Translations under genes and position numbers: made by a program
Shown: in pieces, positions 51,112 through 64,000 of the stretch
Position numbering within the stretch: position 1 is the first letter of the stretch
Layout of the letters: the number at the start of each line of letters is the position of its first letter
Notes under the pieces: generated by a model
What the model was told of the DNA's origin: nothing
The model's input: the letters and a program-made list of their open reading frames with translations, nothing else
Databases searched by the model: none
NCBI RefSeq assembly: GCF_002849855.1
Contig: NZ_CP018616.1
Coordinates: 496,001-560,000 of the forward strand
Origin: Vibrio azureus
GTDB lineage: Bacteria > Pseudomonadota > Gammaproteobacteria > Enterobacterales > Vibrionaceae
DNA: 64,000 nucleotides
Reading direction: 5' to 3'

Positions 51112-53685
51112 ATGCGTCTTGACCGATTTACAAGCAAGTTCCAAATCGCTATTTCTGATGCCCAATCCTTGGCGTTGGGTCGCGATCATCAGTACATTGA
51201 ACCTGTACACCTAATGGTGGCGTTGCTAGACCAAAACGGCAGCCCAATTAGACCGCTACTCACCATGCTCGATGTTGACGTCACTCAATTACGTTCTAAA
51301 TTGAGCGAAATCTTAGACCGTTTGCCAAAAGTAAGTGGCATCGGTGGTGACGTGCAATTGTCTAGTTCAATGGGAACCTTGTTCAACCTGTGTGACAAGA
51401 TTTCTCAAAAGCGTCAAGATTCTTATATTTCTTCTGAAGTTTTTCTACTTGCGGCTTTAGAGGATCACGGCCCTTTAGGTAAGTTACTCAAACAAATCGG
51501 TCTGACTGAACAGAAAGTGAGTCAGGCGATTGAAAAAGTGAGAGGAGGGCAAAAAGTCAATGATCCTAATGCAGAAGAATTACGTCAAGCGCTAGAAAAA
51601 TTCACCATTGATCTGACAGAACGCGCAGAGCAAGGGAAATTAGACCCTGTTATTGGGCGTGACGATGAAATCCGTCGCACAATTCAAGTACTTCAAAGAA
51701 GAACAAAAAACAATCCAGTTATTATTGGTGAACCTGGAGTCGGGAAAACCGCAATCGTTGAAGGACTTGCCCAGCGTATTATCAATAATGAAGTGCCAGA
51801 AGGATTGAGAGGCCGACGTGTTTTATCTTTAGATATGGGGTCCTTGGTCGCTGGGGCAAAATATCGAGGTGAATTTGAAGAGCGTTTGAAGTCGGTTTTG
51901 AATGAGCTTGCCAAAGAAGAAGGTAATATCATTTTATTTATCGATGAACTTCACACAATGGTCGGTGCTGGTAAGGGCGAAGGCTCAATGGATGCGGGCA
52001 ACATGCTAAAACCAGCATTAGCTCGTGGTGAACTTCATTGTGTAGGTGCGACAACTCTGGATGAATACCGACAGTATATTGAGAAAGATGCAGCATTGGA
52101 GCGTCGATTCCAAAAAGTCCTAGTCGATGAGCCAAGTGTGGAGGACACCATTGCGATTCTACGTGGGTTAAAAGAGCGCTATGAACTTCATCACCATGTT
52201 GAGATTACCGATCCTGCTATTGTTGCGGCGGCGAGTTTGTCACACCGTTATGTCTCCGACCGACAATTACCTGATAAAGCGATTGATTTAATTGATGAAG
52301 CGGCCTCCAGTATTCGTTTACAGATTGATTCTAAACCTGAATCACTCGATAAACTGGAGCGTAAGATCATTCAGCTTAAAATTGAACAACAAGCGCTGAC
52401 GAATGAACAAGACGAAGCAAGTGAAAAACGTTTAAGTACTCTCAACGAAGAGTTATATGAAAAAGAGCGTGAATACGCTGAACTTGAAGAAGTCTGGAAT
52501 GCAGAAAAAGCAGCTCTTTCAGGCACTCAACATATCAAAGCAGAGCTAGAACAAGCCCGGATGGATATGGAGTTTGCTCGTCGTGCTGGTGACTTGAGCA
52601 GGATGTCCGAATTGCAGTATGGACGTATCCCGGAACTGGAAAAACAATTGGACCTTGCAACACAAGCAGAAATGCAAGAGATGACGTTACTGAAAAATAA
52701 AGTAACGGATAACGAAATTGCTGAGGTTCTGTCTAAACAAACGGGAATACCTGTTTCAAAAATGCTGGAAGCAGAGAAAGAAAAGTTGCTGCGCATGGAA
52801 GAGGTGCTTCATAAGCGAGTGATTGGACAAAAAGAAGCGGTTGAAGTGGTTTCAAACGCAATACGAAGAAGTAGAGCTGGCCTCTCGGATCCCAACAAAC
52901 CGATTGGCTCTTTCTTATTCTTAGGGCCAACTGGTGTAGGTAAAACCGAACTGTGTAAAACACTTGCGAGTTTTATGTTCGATAGTGAAGATGCTATGGT
53001 TCGTATCGACATGTCGGAGTTCATGGAGAAACACTCTGTTGCAAGGTTGGTTGGCGCCCCTCCAGGTTATGTTGGTTACGAAGAGGGCGGGTACTTAACG
53101 GAAGCGGTCCGACGTAAACCTTATTCAGTGATCTTGCTTGACGAAGTAGAGAAAGCACATCCAGATATTTTCAATATCTTACTTCAAGTGCTTGATGATG
53201 GTCGTCTGACTGATGGACAAGGTCGTACGGTCGATTTTCGTAATACTGTTGTTATCATGACGTCAAACTTAGGTTCGGCAAGAATTCAAGAAAACTTTGC
53301 AACTCTTGATTACATCGGTATCAAAAATGAGGTCATGGAGGTGGTGAGCAAACACTTCAGACCTGAGTTTTTGAATCGTGTTGATGAAAGTGTGGTTTTC
53401 CATCCTTTAGGTCAGGAACACATAAAATCTATTGCTTCTATACAGCTTCATCGTTTAGCAAAACGATTAGAAGAGAAGGGTTACCAACTAGAAGTGACAG
53501 ATAAAGCCCTTGACCTCATTTCTCAAGTTGGTTTCGATCCGGTATATGGTGCTCGTCCACTAAAACGTGCAATTCAACAGAATGTTGAGAACCCATTAGC
53601 GAAATCAATCTTGGCTGGCCAAATCTTGCCAGACAAGAAAGTACAGTTGATTGTAAGCAATGACCAAATCATTGCTCACCAGTAA
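51112..53685 (+). CDS. clpB: ATP-dependent disaggregase ClpB
   Basis: 857 residues, as E. coli ClpB. N domain (about 1-150), AAA-1 with [13 protein letters not shown] and [13 protein letters not shown], the coiled-coil middle domain (about 410-525), AAA-2 with [26 protein letters not shown] (pore loop) and sensor [10 protein letters not shown]. Works with DnaK to rescue aggregates. The sigma-32 promoter fits. It precedes an rRNA operon as in E. coli (clpB-rrnG). Confidence 0.98.
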   Translation: MRLDRFTSKFQIAISDAQSLALGRDHQYIEPVHLMVALLDQNGSPIRPLLTMLDVDVTQLRSKLSEILDRLPKVSGIGGDVQLSSSMGTLFNLCDKISQKRQDSYISSEVFLLAALEDHGPLGKLLKQIGLTEQKVSQAIEKVRGGQKVNDPNAEELRQALEKFTIDLTERAEQGKLDPVIGRDDEIRRTIQVLQRRTKNNPVIIGEPGVGKTAIVEGLAQRIINNEVPEGLRGRRVLSLDMGSLVAGAKYRGEFEERLKSVLNELAKEEGNIILFIDELHTMVGAGKGEGSMDAGNMLKPALARGELHCVGATTLDEYRQYIEKDAALERRFQKVLVDEPSVEDTIAILRGLKERYELHHHVEITDPAIVAAASLSHRYVSDRQLPDKAIDLIDEAASSIRLQIDSKPESLDKLERKIIQLKIEQQALTNEQDEASEKRLSTLNEELYEKEREYAELEEVWNAEKAALSGTQHIKAELEQARMDMEFARRAGDLSRMSELQYGRIPELEKQLDLATQAEMQEMTLLKNKVTDNEIAEVLSKQTGIPVSKMLEAEKEKLLRMEEVLHKRVIGQKEAVEVVSNAIRRSRAGLSDPNKPIGSFLFLGPTGVGKTELCKTLASFMFDSEDAMVRIDMSEFMEKHSVARLVGAPPGYVGYEEGGYLTEAVRRKPYSVILLDEVEKAHPDIFNILLQVLDDGRLTDGQGRTVDFRNTVVIMTSNLGSARIQENFATLDYIGIKNEVMEVVSKHFRPEFLNRVDESVVFHPLGQEHIKSIASIQLHRLAKRLEEKGYQLEVTDKALDLISQVGFDPVYGARPLKRAIQQNVENPLAKSILAGQILPDKKVQLIVSNDQIIAHQ

Positions 53686-53724
53686 TTGCATCAATGCACT
53701 GAAAAGTGAGATCAAGTTCAAGTT

Positions 53725-53749
53725 TTAGGGGGCGTTAGCCCCCTTTTTA
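53725..53749 (+). terminator. Intrinsic terminator after clpB
   Basis: AGGGGGC / GCCCCCT stem with GTTA loop and five T. Insulates clpB from the rRNA promoters. Confidence 0.9.
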
Positions 53750-53870
53750 ATGCACTTTTATTAGGTTTTGATTGTTTTCTATACGAACGAACCAAAAAGA
53801 TAAGTTTTTTTCAAAAATAGGCTTGTGTTCCTAAACGAACTCCCTATAATGCGCCTCCGTTGTCACGGGA
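53750..53870 (+). promoter_or_regulatory. rRNA operon promoter P1
   Basis: -35 TTGTGT (53823-53828), 16 bp spacer, -10 TATAAT (53845-53850), then a GC-rich discriminator GCGCCTCC as expected for ppGpp control. Upstream 53795-53820 is A/T-tract rich, like an UP element. Confidence 0.85.
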
Positions 53871-53948
53871 AAGCAAACAAAGCGAAGCCGAAATGACAAG
53901 GTCAGTGAGTTCGAAAGTAACTCATAGAGAAATAACTTAAAAAAGTGT

Positions 53949-53980
53949 TTGACACGATAAGTTATCTCGCTAAAATGGCC
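53949..53980 (+). promoter_or_regulatory. rRNA operon promoter P2
   Basis: -35 TTGACA (perfect, 53949-53954), 16 bp spacer, -10 TAAAAT (53971-53976), discriminator GGCCGTCC. Confidence 0.85.
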
Positions 53981-54007
53981 GTCCACTTTGAAGAGAACTT
54001 CAGAGTG

Positions 54008-54016
54008 TGCTCTTTA
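54008..54016 (+). promoter_or_regulatory. boxA antitermination site, 16S leader
   Basis: TGCTCTTTA is the exact boxA core bound by NusB/NusE. A second copy in the 16S-23S spacer reads CGCTCTTTA at 56083-56091. Confidence 0.9.
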
Positions 54017-54184
54017 AAAATAAGAACCTATCAATCTGTGTGGGCACTCGTTGATGATAATCCAATTAGAAACTTCTCTTAATGAGAGGCTTCAAATTCG
54101 ATTTCAATGAACTGAGTGACCAATCAAGTCGAAAGACTTGGCACAGTCAATTTATTCAGTATTCATTGAGTCAAACAAAATCTT

Positions 54185-55737
<1,553 letters not shown>

Positions 55738-55822
55738 TACGATGATTATTAAGACAAGTGTCCACACAGATTGATATGGTTTTATTTAGAGAGAGTTATG
55801 CCCTCGAGTCATAACTAAATAT

Positions 55823-55898
55823 GGGGCTATAGCTCAGCTGGGAGAGCGCTTCGCTGGCAGCGAAGAGGTCATCGGTTCGATCCCGATTAGCTCCACCA
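55823..55898 (+). tRNA. tRNA-Ala (anticodon GGC)
   Basis: 76 nt with encoded CCA. Anticodon stem CTTCG / CGAAG with loop CTGGCAG gives GGC. It sits in the 16S-23S spacer, where E. coli uses tRNA-Ala-TGC (with Ile) or tRNA-Glu. GGC-type Ala is usually elsewhere in the genome. Confidence 0.95.
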
Positions 55899-55930
55899 AA
55901 TATATTAAATAATTTTTTAATATACTCAGT

Positions 55931-56006
55931 GTCCCGTTCGTCTAGAGGCCTAGGACACCGCCCTTTCACGGCGGTAACAGGGGTTCGACTCCCCTACGGG
56001 ATACCA
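55931..56006 (+). tRNA. tRNA-Glu (anticodon TTC)
   Basis: 76 nt, nearly identical to E. coli tRNA-Glu; anticodon loop CTTTCAC between CCGCC and GGCGG. CCA encoded. Second tRNA of the spacer. Confidence 0.96.
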
Positions 56007-56342
56007 TCTTTAAGCGCATTTTTTTGAAAAATACGAGTGCTTTTAAAAATGGTTACTTTATCTTAAGTAATTCGCTCTTTAACAATTTGGAAAGCTGACA
56101 GATAACAATTTGATTGATTGTTATCTAATAAAAGTTCTCAAATCCTATGTCTTTTAAAGATGTAGGTACCAATACACATTCAAGTGTTCTTGGGTTTTAC
56201 TTCGTTCTTAACGAATGAAGCAAAACATATTTGAGTCCGGCAAAATCGAACGCTATCTCGCTCATTCAAATAATGAGATAGCAAATTTTGGTTGTTTAAA
56301 CAACAAGCTCAAGATTTCTTCTGAAACTCTTTGGGGTTGTAT
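56007..56342 (+). other. Spacer between tRNA-Glu and 23S rRNA
   Basis: 336 bp of precursor RNA. It holds boxA-like CGCTCTTTA at 56083-56091 and, near 56250-56340, sequence that should pair with the 23S 3' flank as an RNase III stem (ACAACC... before 23S, and GGTTTTGATGG after). No gene. Confidence 0.6.
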
Positions 56343-59232
<2,890 letters not shown>

Positions 59233-59340
59233 ACAACACCCAAAGGGTTTTGATGGACTCAAAAAGAACATTGAATGTGTAAGAACTGAAACAGCTTTCC
59301 AGATTATTTAAATCCTGATAGCAGGATTTAAAACAGAATT

Positions 59341-59460
59341 TGCTTGGCGACCATAGCGATTTGGACCCACCTGATTTCCATCCCGAACTCAGAAGTGAAA
59401 CGAATTAGCGCCGATGGTAGTGTGGGGCTTCCCCATGTGAGAGTAGGACATCGCCAGGCT
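59341..59460 (+). rRNA. rrf: 5S ribosomal RNA
   Basis: 120 nt from TGCTTGGCGACC to CATCGCCAGGC, with the loop CCGAACTCAGAAGTGAAACG. One copy only in this operon. Confidence 0.97.
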
Positions 59461-59471
59461 TTTAATTTATT

Positions 59472-59532
59472 TTCACTTTTTATGAAAAAGTGAAGACAAA
59501 CAGTTTAGATATTTGTTATGAACGACAAATAT
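59472..59532 (+). other. Two hairpins between 5S and tRNA-Asp (likely processing sites)
   Basis: TTCACTTTTT / AAAAAGTGAA (59472-59494, triloop-like) and ATATTTGT / ACAAATAT (59509-59532). They lie in the transcribed spacer; without GC-rich stems or T-runs they are unlikely terminators and may be cleavage sites separating 5S from the distal tRNAs. Confidence 0.5.
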
Positions 59533-59561
59533 CGGATAGAGAGAAATCTTTATCACCGTGT

Positions 59562-59638
59562 GGAGCGGTAGTTCAGTTGGTTAGAATACCGGCCTGTCAC
59601 GCCGGGGGTCGCGGGTTCGAGTCCCGTCCGCTCCGCCA
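59562..59638 (+). tRNA. tRNA-Asp (anticodon GTC)
   Basis: 77 nt, CCA encoded, anticodon loop CTGTCAC. Distal tRNA of the rRNA operon, as in some E. coli rrn operons. Confidence 0.96.
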
Positions 59639-59675
59639 CTTATTTAGAGAGTCGTCTCAATAAAAACGAAACCAC

Positions 59676-59752
<77 letters not shown>

Positions 59753-59758
59753 CCTTAT

Positions 59759-59790
59759 AAAGCCTCGACAGCAATGTCGGGGCTTTTTTC
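59759..59790 (+). terminator. Terminator of the rRNA operon
   Basis: AAAGCCTCGACA / TGTCGGGGCTTT with loop GCAA and six T, just after tRNA-Trp. Confidence 0.9.
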
Positions 59791-59912
59791 ATACTAAGTC
59801 CAGTAAAGGGCTGTATCTGTTATCGTCTCGCAGAACTTTCCTAGAGTAAGTGATTCCCCCTTTCGTTCCTGATATGATCTTGGCTTGATTAAGTTAAAAC
59901 CGGAAGTCATTT

Positions 59913-60245
59913 ATGCCACACCTTCGTTTCCGAGCTGTAGAAAAACAAACAGTCCAAACGTTATCAGAAACACTTGTTGAAGCTTTGCAACCTTTAATGG
60001 AATGTCCACGCGAAGACTTTACTTTTGAATACATCGAGAGCACTTTTTTTGGTGAAGGGAAGCCAAGTCTAGCGTACCCTTTTGTCGAAGTTTTGTGGTT
60101 TGATCGCGGCCAGAAAACACAAGATGCAGCGGCCAAAATTATTACACAGCATGTCCGTGGGTTAGTGGGGAGCGATATCGATGTTGCTGTCATTTTCTCA
60201 GCACTTAACCCAAATGCTTACTATGATAACGGTGAGCATTACTAA
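59913..60245 (+). CDS. DUF1904 family protein
   Basis: 110 residues (MPHLRFRAVEKQTVQTLSET). It follows the DUF1904 pattern: a short beta-strand start with Pro after Met, then FTFEYIESTFF and PFVEVLWFDRGQKTQD, resembling the tautomerase superfamily fold. Pro2 is present, which in tautomerases is catalytic, but activity is not established. The mepA start follows 13 bp after its stop. Confidence 0.8.
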   Translation: MPHLRFRAVEKQTVQTLSETLVEALQPLMECPREDFTFEYIESTFFGEGKPSLAYPFVEVLWFDRGQKTQDAAAKIITQHVRGLVGSDIDVAVIFSALNPNAYYDNGEHY

Positions 60246-60258
60246 GAGTGAGCAACTG

Positions 60259-61095
60259 ATGAATTTGAGAGTATTAGTCTGGTTGAGCGTTCTATTTTCC
60301 TCCTCTGCTTTTGCTACGTCATGGGAGCAAGCCTCTGAGCCCACAATCAATTCCTCAGCCTCGATAGGTAGTTACGCAAATGGTTGTTTAGATGGTGCGC
60401 AAGCTTTACCCTTGCAAGGGGTGGGTTATCAGGTACTTCGTAGTCAAACTCGGCGATATTATGGCCACCCTAATGCAATTACATTTTTGCAGAAACTTGG
60501 AAAAAAAGCTCAGCAAGATCTCGATACTCACCTGCTGATTGGTGATATGTCATTGGCTCGTGGAGGGCGTTTTTCTTCCGGACATTCTAGCCATCAGACC
60601 GGTTTGGACATTGATATTTGGCTTAGATTAGCAGACGTTCCTTTGTCGGATAATGAGTTAAAGATACCGAAGCCCCTCAGTGTTGTTGATCTTAAAAACT
60701 ATCGAATACTGGATAAAAACTGGGATCCTCGTCATTTTGAACTGATTCGCTATACCGCCTCCCAAGATGATGTGGCACGAATTTTTGTTCATCCAGTAAT
60801 AAAGCAGCAGTTATGTACACAAGAAAGTTCTTCAAACAGAGATTGGCTGCGCAAAATACGCCCATGGTGGGGACACCATTATCATTTTCATATCCGGCTA
60901 AAATGTCCGGCATCGAGTTCTAACTGTATTGAACAAAGCCCTCCACCTTCAGGAGATGGGTGTGGGAAAGAACTTGAAAGCTGGCAGCCTAAGTTTGCAT
61001 TAGCTCCTTCCAAAAACAATAAGAAGGCCTCTCCTAAGCCCAAGCCTAAGAAATTACCGCCAGAACAATGTTTAAAGATAATGCCAATAGAGTGA
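60259..61095 (+). CDS. mepA: Penicillin-insensitive murein endopeptidase MepA
   Basis: 278 residues from ATG 60259 (MNLRVLVWLSVLFSSSAFA, a signal peptide cleaved after AFA). LAS-type metallopeptidase with zinc ligands in SSGHSSHQTGLDIDIW and GHHYHFHIRL. It cuts D-Ala-mDAP cross-links in the periplasm. Six or more cysteines suggest disulfides (a DsbA/DsbC client). The tail is basic and proline-rich (KASPKPKPKK). Confidence 0.95.
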   Translation: MNLRVLVWLSVLFSSSAFATSWEQASEPTINSSASIGSYANGCLDGAQALPLQGVGYQVLRSQTRRYYGHPNAITFLQKLGKKAQQDLDTHLLIGDMSLARGGRFSSGHSSHQTGLDIDIWLRLADVPLSDNELKIPKPLSVVDLKNYRILDKNWDPRHFELIRYTASQDDVARIFVHPVIKQQLCTQESSSNRDWLRKIRPWWGHHYHFHIRLKCPASSSNCIEQSPPPSGDGCGKELESWQPKFALAPSKNNKKASPKPKPKKLPPEQCLKIMPIE

Positions 61096-61197
61096 TTTTT
61101 AGGACAAAGCTAAGCCTGACAGGTACTGGTTTTTGTGCAAAGTATGATTAGCAGATGAGACGATAGGTTAATAGCCCAGTTTTGACTGGGCTTTTTT

Positions 61198-61452
61198 TTA
61201 TGCTAACCCCTGAATAATGACAAACTTTTCTAGCAGTTGCTCTTCTGTTTCGACATTATTGGGGTCTGTGATGATGCATTTGGTAATAGGGCACACAGAC
61301 TGACAGGTCGGCTTTTCATAGTGGCCTTTACATTCCGTACATAAATCTGGATCAATCTCAAAAATGCTTTCACCCATGCTGATGGCTCCATTGGGACATT
61401 CTGGATCGCACATATCGCAGTTTATGCATTTATCGGTAATGAGAAGTGCCAT
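61198..61452 (-). CDS. yfhL: 4Fe-4S ferredoxin YfhL
   Basis: 84 residues with two cluster motifs: CINCDMCDPECP and CTECKGHYEKPTCQSVCP, the second with the long insert typical of the YfhL/Alvin ferredoxins. 2 bp downstream of trhP on the same strand, so co-translated. The pairing suggests it feeds electrons to TrhP or its partners (inference). Confidence 0.93.
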   Translation of the reverse strand: MALLITDKCINCDMCDPECPNGAISMGESIFEIDPDLCTECKGHYEKPTCQSVCPITKCIITDPNNVETEEQLLEKFVIIQGLA

Positions 61453-61454
61453 AT

Positions 61455-62855
61455 TTACTTACCTGTCGGATTTCGCGTATCTTGGCCTGTGTTTAGGTTT
61501 CGCATTAATAGCCCGTATTCTAGGTCCATATCTTGTGGGACTGGAATAAAGACAAAATGGCCGTTACCTTTTGCATCGTCAACGGACTGAGATTTACGGT
61601 TTTCCATAGTTTCTAAGGTGAAGACTACATTACCTTTTGGCGTCATAAGCTCGAGGCTATCCCCAACTAGGAACTTGTTTTTTACTTCTACTTCAGCAAG
61701 ATCGCCACGACGTTTACCTGTGAACTCTCCAACAAACTGCTGAGAGTCTGATACCGAGTAGCCATAATCGTAATTCTGATAGCTGTCATGAGTATGACGG
61801 CGAAGGAAGCCTTCTGTGTAACCTCGGTGAGCAAGACTTTCTAGAGTGCCCATGAGGCTTTGGTCAAATGGCTTTCCTGCTACAGCGTCATCAATCGCTT
61901 TACGGTAGACTTGGGCTGTTCGAGCGCAATAGTAGAATGACTTTGTACGTCCTTCGATTTTCATTGAGTGGACGCCTATTTTTGTCAGCCTTTCTATATG
62001 TTGAACAGCACGAAGATCTTTAGAGTTCATGATGTAAGTACCATGCTCGTCTTCAAATGCTGCCATCTTCTCTTCTGGGCGATGGCTTTCTGAAAGTAGG
62101 ACAACTTCGTCAGTGGGCTTACCGCGGCCAATGGTTGTTTCAGGGCGATCCTGTTGAACTTCAATCGCTTGAGCTTGTTTTGGATCAAACTGTTCAACAA
62201 TTTGGCCAGCTTCGTCTTCCTTTCCTTTTTCTACATTGTATTCCCAACGGCAAGCGTTGGTACATGTACCTTGGTTAGGATCTCGCTTGTTCATGTAACC
62301 AGATAAGAGACAACGACCAGAGTAGGCCATGCACAGTGCACCATGAACAAAGACTTCTAGCTCTGTTTCAGGGCAATGTTCACGAATTTCTTCGATTTCT
62401 TCTAATGAGAGTTCACGAGAGACAATCACACGCTCAACACCATTTGCCGCCCAAAACTTCACAGTTGCCCAGTTGACTGCATTTGCCTGAACAGAGAGGT
62501 GAATTGGCACCTCTGGAAAAGTTTCTCTTACCATCATAATTAAGCCAGGGTCAGACATGATTAAAGCATCTGGCCCCATTTCTACAACAGGTTTCAGGTC
62601 ACGAATAAATGTTTTTAGTTTTGAGTTGTGTGGTTGGATATTACAAACAACATACAGTTTTTTGCCTAAAGCATGAGCCTCGTCGATACCAATTTTTAAG
62701 TTCTCATGATTAAACTCGTTATTACGTACACGAAGGCTGTAACGAGGTTGGCCAGCATAGACGGCATCAGCGCCATAGGCGAATGCGTAACGCATATTTT
62801 TCAGGCTTCCCGCGGGAGACAGCAGCTCGGGGGTGAACTTTTTCTCTGTTGTCAT
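61455..62855 (-). CDS. trhP: tRNA hydroxylation protein TrhP (YegQ, peptidase U32 family)
   Basis: 466 residues from ATG 62855 (MTTEKKFTPELLSPAGSLKNM). U32 family with the signature ELEVFVHGALCMAYSGRCLLSGY and the cysteine set CTNACRWEY and FYYCARTAQVY that holds an iron-sulfur cluster. E. coli TrhP makes 5-hydroxyuridine at tRNA position 34, using prephenate, ahead of cmo5U. The prephenate-making enzymes TyrA and PheA are in this same window. Linked to yfhL. Confidence 0.93.
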   Translation of the reverse strand: MTTEKKFTPELLSPAGSLKNMRYAFAYGADAVYAGQPRYSLRVRNNEFNHENLKIGIDEAHALGKKLYVVCNIQPHNSKLKTFIRDLKPVVEMGPDALIMSDPGLIMMVRETFPEVPIHLSVQANAVNWATVKFWAANGVERVIVSRELSLEEIEEIREHCPETELEVFVHGALCMAYSGRCLLSGYMNKRDPNQGTCTNACRWEYNVEKGKEDEAGQIVEQFDPKQAQAIEVQQDRPETTIGRGKPTDEVVLLSESHRPEEKMAAFEDEHGTYIMNSKDLRAVQHIERLTKIGVHSMKIEGRTKSFYYCARTAQVYRKAIDDAVAGKPFDQSLMGTLESLAHRGYTEGFLRRHTHDSYQNYDYGYSVSDSQQFVGEFTGKRRGDLAEVEVKNKFLVGDSLELMTPKGNVVFTLETMENRKSQSVDDAKGNGHFVFIPVPQDMDLEYGLLMRNLNTGQDTRNPTGK

Positions 62856-62969
62856 TGCTCTATTCTCTTGTTGTCTGATCACAAATCAGGTCAGTTCCAC
62901 CAAGTGGAAATGGGGCGCAAATTTTACGCCAAAATGTGACTTGTGACTAGGGGAATTATAGCTCAGAGA

Positions 62970-63001
62970 GAAAAACACCCTCAAAAAAAGTGAGGGTGTT
63001 A
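62970..63001 (-). terminator. Intrinsic terminator of rdgC
   Basis: AACACCCTCA / TGAGGGTGTT stem with loop of A residues; the minus strand continues into TTTTTC. 25 bp after the rdgC stop. Confidence 0.88.
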
Positions 63002-63025
63002 TGATTAAGCTTTGTTCAGTAGCCT

Positions 63026-63949
<924 letters not shown>

Positions 63950-63977
63950 CTAGGCTTGATGACAGGAGTTCAATGAT

Positions 63978-64000
63978 ATGGAATTTTTTTCCGAATGTCC
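63978..64000 (+). CDS. Possible start of a gene cut by the window edge
   Basis: AGGAG at 63964-63968 is followed 9 bp later by ATG 63978 and an open frame (MEFFSEC). Only seven codons are visible. Another ATG at 63973 in a second frame is also open. Too short to name. Confidence 0.3.

Overview
The window is a contiguous stretch of the main chromosome of a Vibrio species. The 16S rRNA 3' end, the vpsR, hlyU, nptA and nhaR neighbours and the gene order are all Vibrio-like. The core gene blocks follow E. coli: fldB-xerD-dsbC-recJ-prfB-lysS, tas/mutH-rppH-ptsP-lgt-thyA, ribF-ileS-lspA-fkpB-ispH, slt-trpR-yjjX, raiA-pheL-pheA, and bamD/rluD-pgeF-clpB-rrn. No prophage, insertion sequence, integron, CRISPR array or defence island is visible. 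This is housekeeping chromosome, and the interest lies mostly in regulatory DNA and RNA.

Layout. 1-7700: the end of brnQ, fldB, then a rightward run of xerD, dsbC, recJ, prfB (with its +1 frameshift) and lysS. 7700-11930: a more variable Vibrio block with the biofilm regulator vpsR, a tiny ORF with a perfect ribosome site, a DUF1127 protein, the aldo/keto reductase tas and a small orphan gene. 12000-18600: mutH, a 617 bp AT-rich gap rich in DnaA boxes and GATC sites, then rppH-ptsP-TauE family-lgt-thyA. 18700-21800: nptA, nhaR and hlyU. 21900-30130: rpsT, murJ and the ribF-ileS-lspA-fkpB-ispH cluster. 30250-34900: the btsSR two-component system, a CstA-type transporter with three direct-repeat BtsR-like sites, and a lipoprotein. 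34970-39650: anmK, nagZ and the TyrR-controlled aroF-tyrA operon. 39850-48000: an M23 peptidase, ettA, slt-trpR facing pheA-yjjX, the pheL attenuator and raiA. 48380-53700: bamD diverging from rluD-pgeF-clpB. 53760-59760: a complete rRNA operon (16S, tRNA-Ala-GGC, tRNA-Glu, 23S, 5S, tRNA-Asp, tRNA-Trp). 59900-64000: DUF1904, mepA, yfhL, trhP and rdgC.

How it works together. Several neighbours share a theme: peptidoglycan turnover (lgt, murJ, lspA, anmK, nagZ, M23, slt, pgeF, mepA), aromatic amino acid control (aroF-tyrA by TyrR, pheA by attenuation, trpR), translation (prfB, lysS, ileS, rpsT, ettA, raiA, rluD, rRNA, tRNAs) and pyruvate sensing (btsSR with a CstA transporter).

The strongest non-coding signals are: (1) the mutH-rppH gap, whose position and DnaA boxes match the E. 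coli DnaA-reactivating locus DARS2; (2) three 8 bp repeats at exact 20 bp spacing upstream of cstA, matching the BtsR site; (3) interleaved inverted repeats ahead of prfB; (4) a hairpin between the Shine-Dalgarno and the start codon of recJ; (5) a 17 bp motif shared by the vpsR promoter and the promoter of the tiny ORF downstream. All functional statements are from reading the sequence and family knowledge; no search was run.
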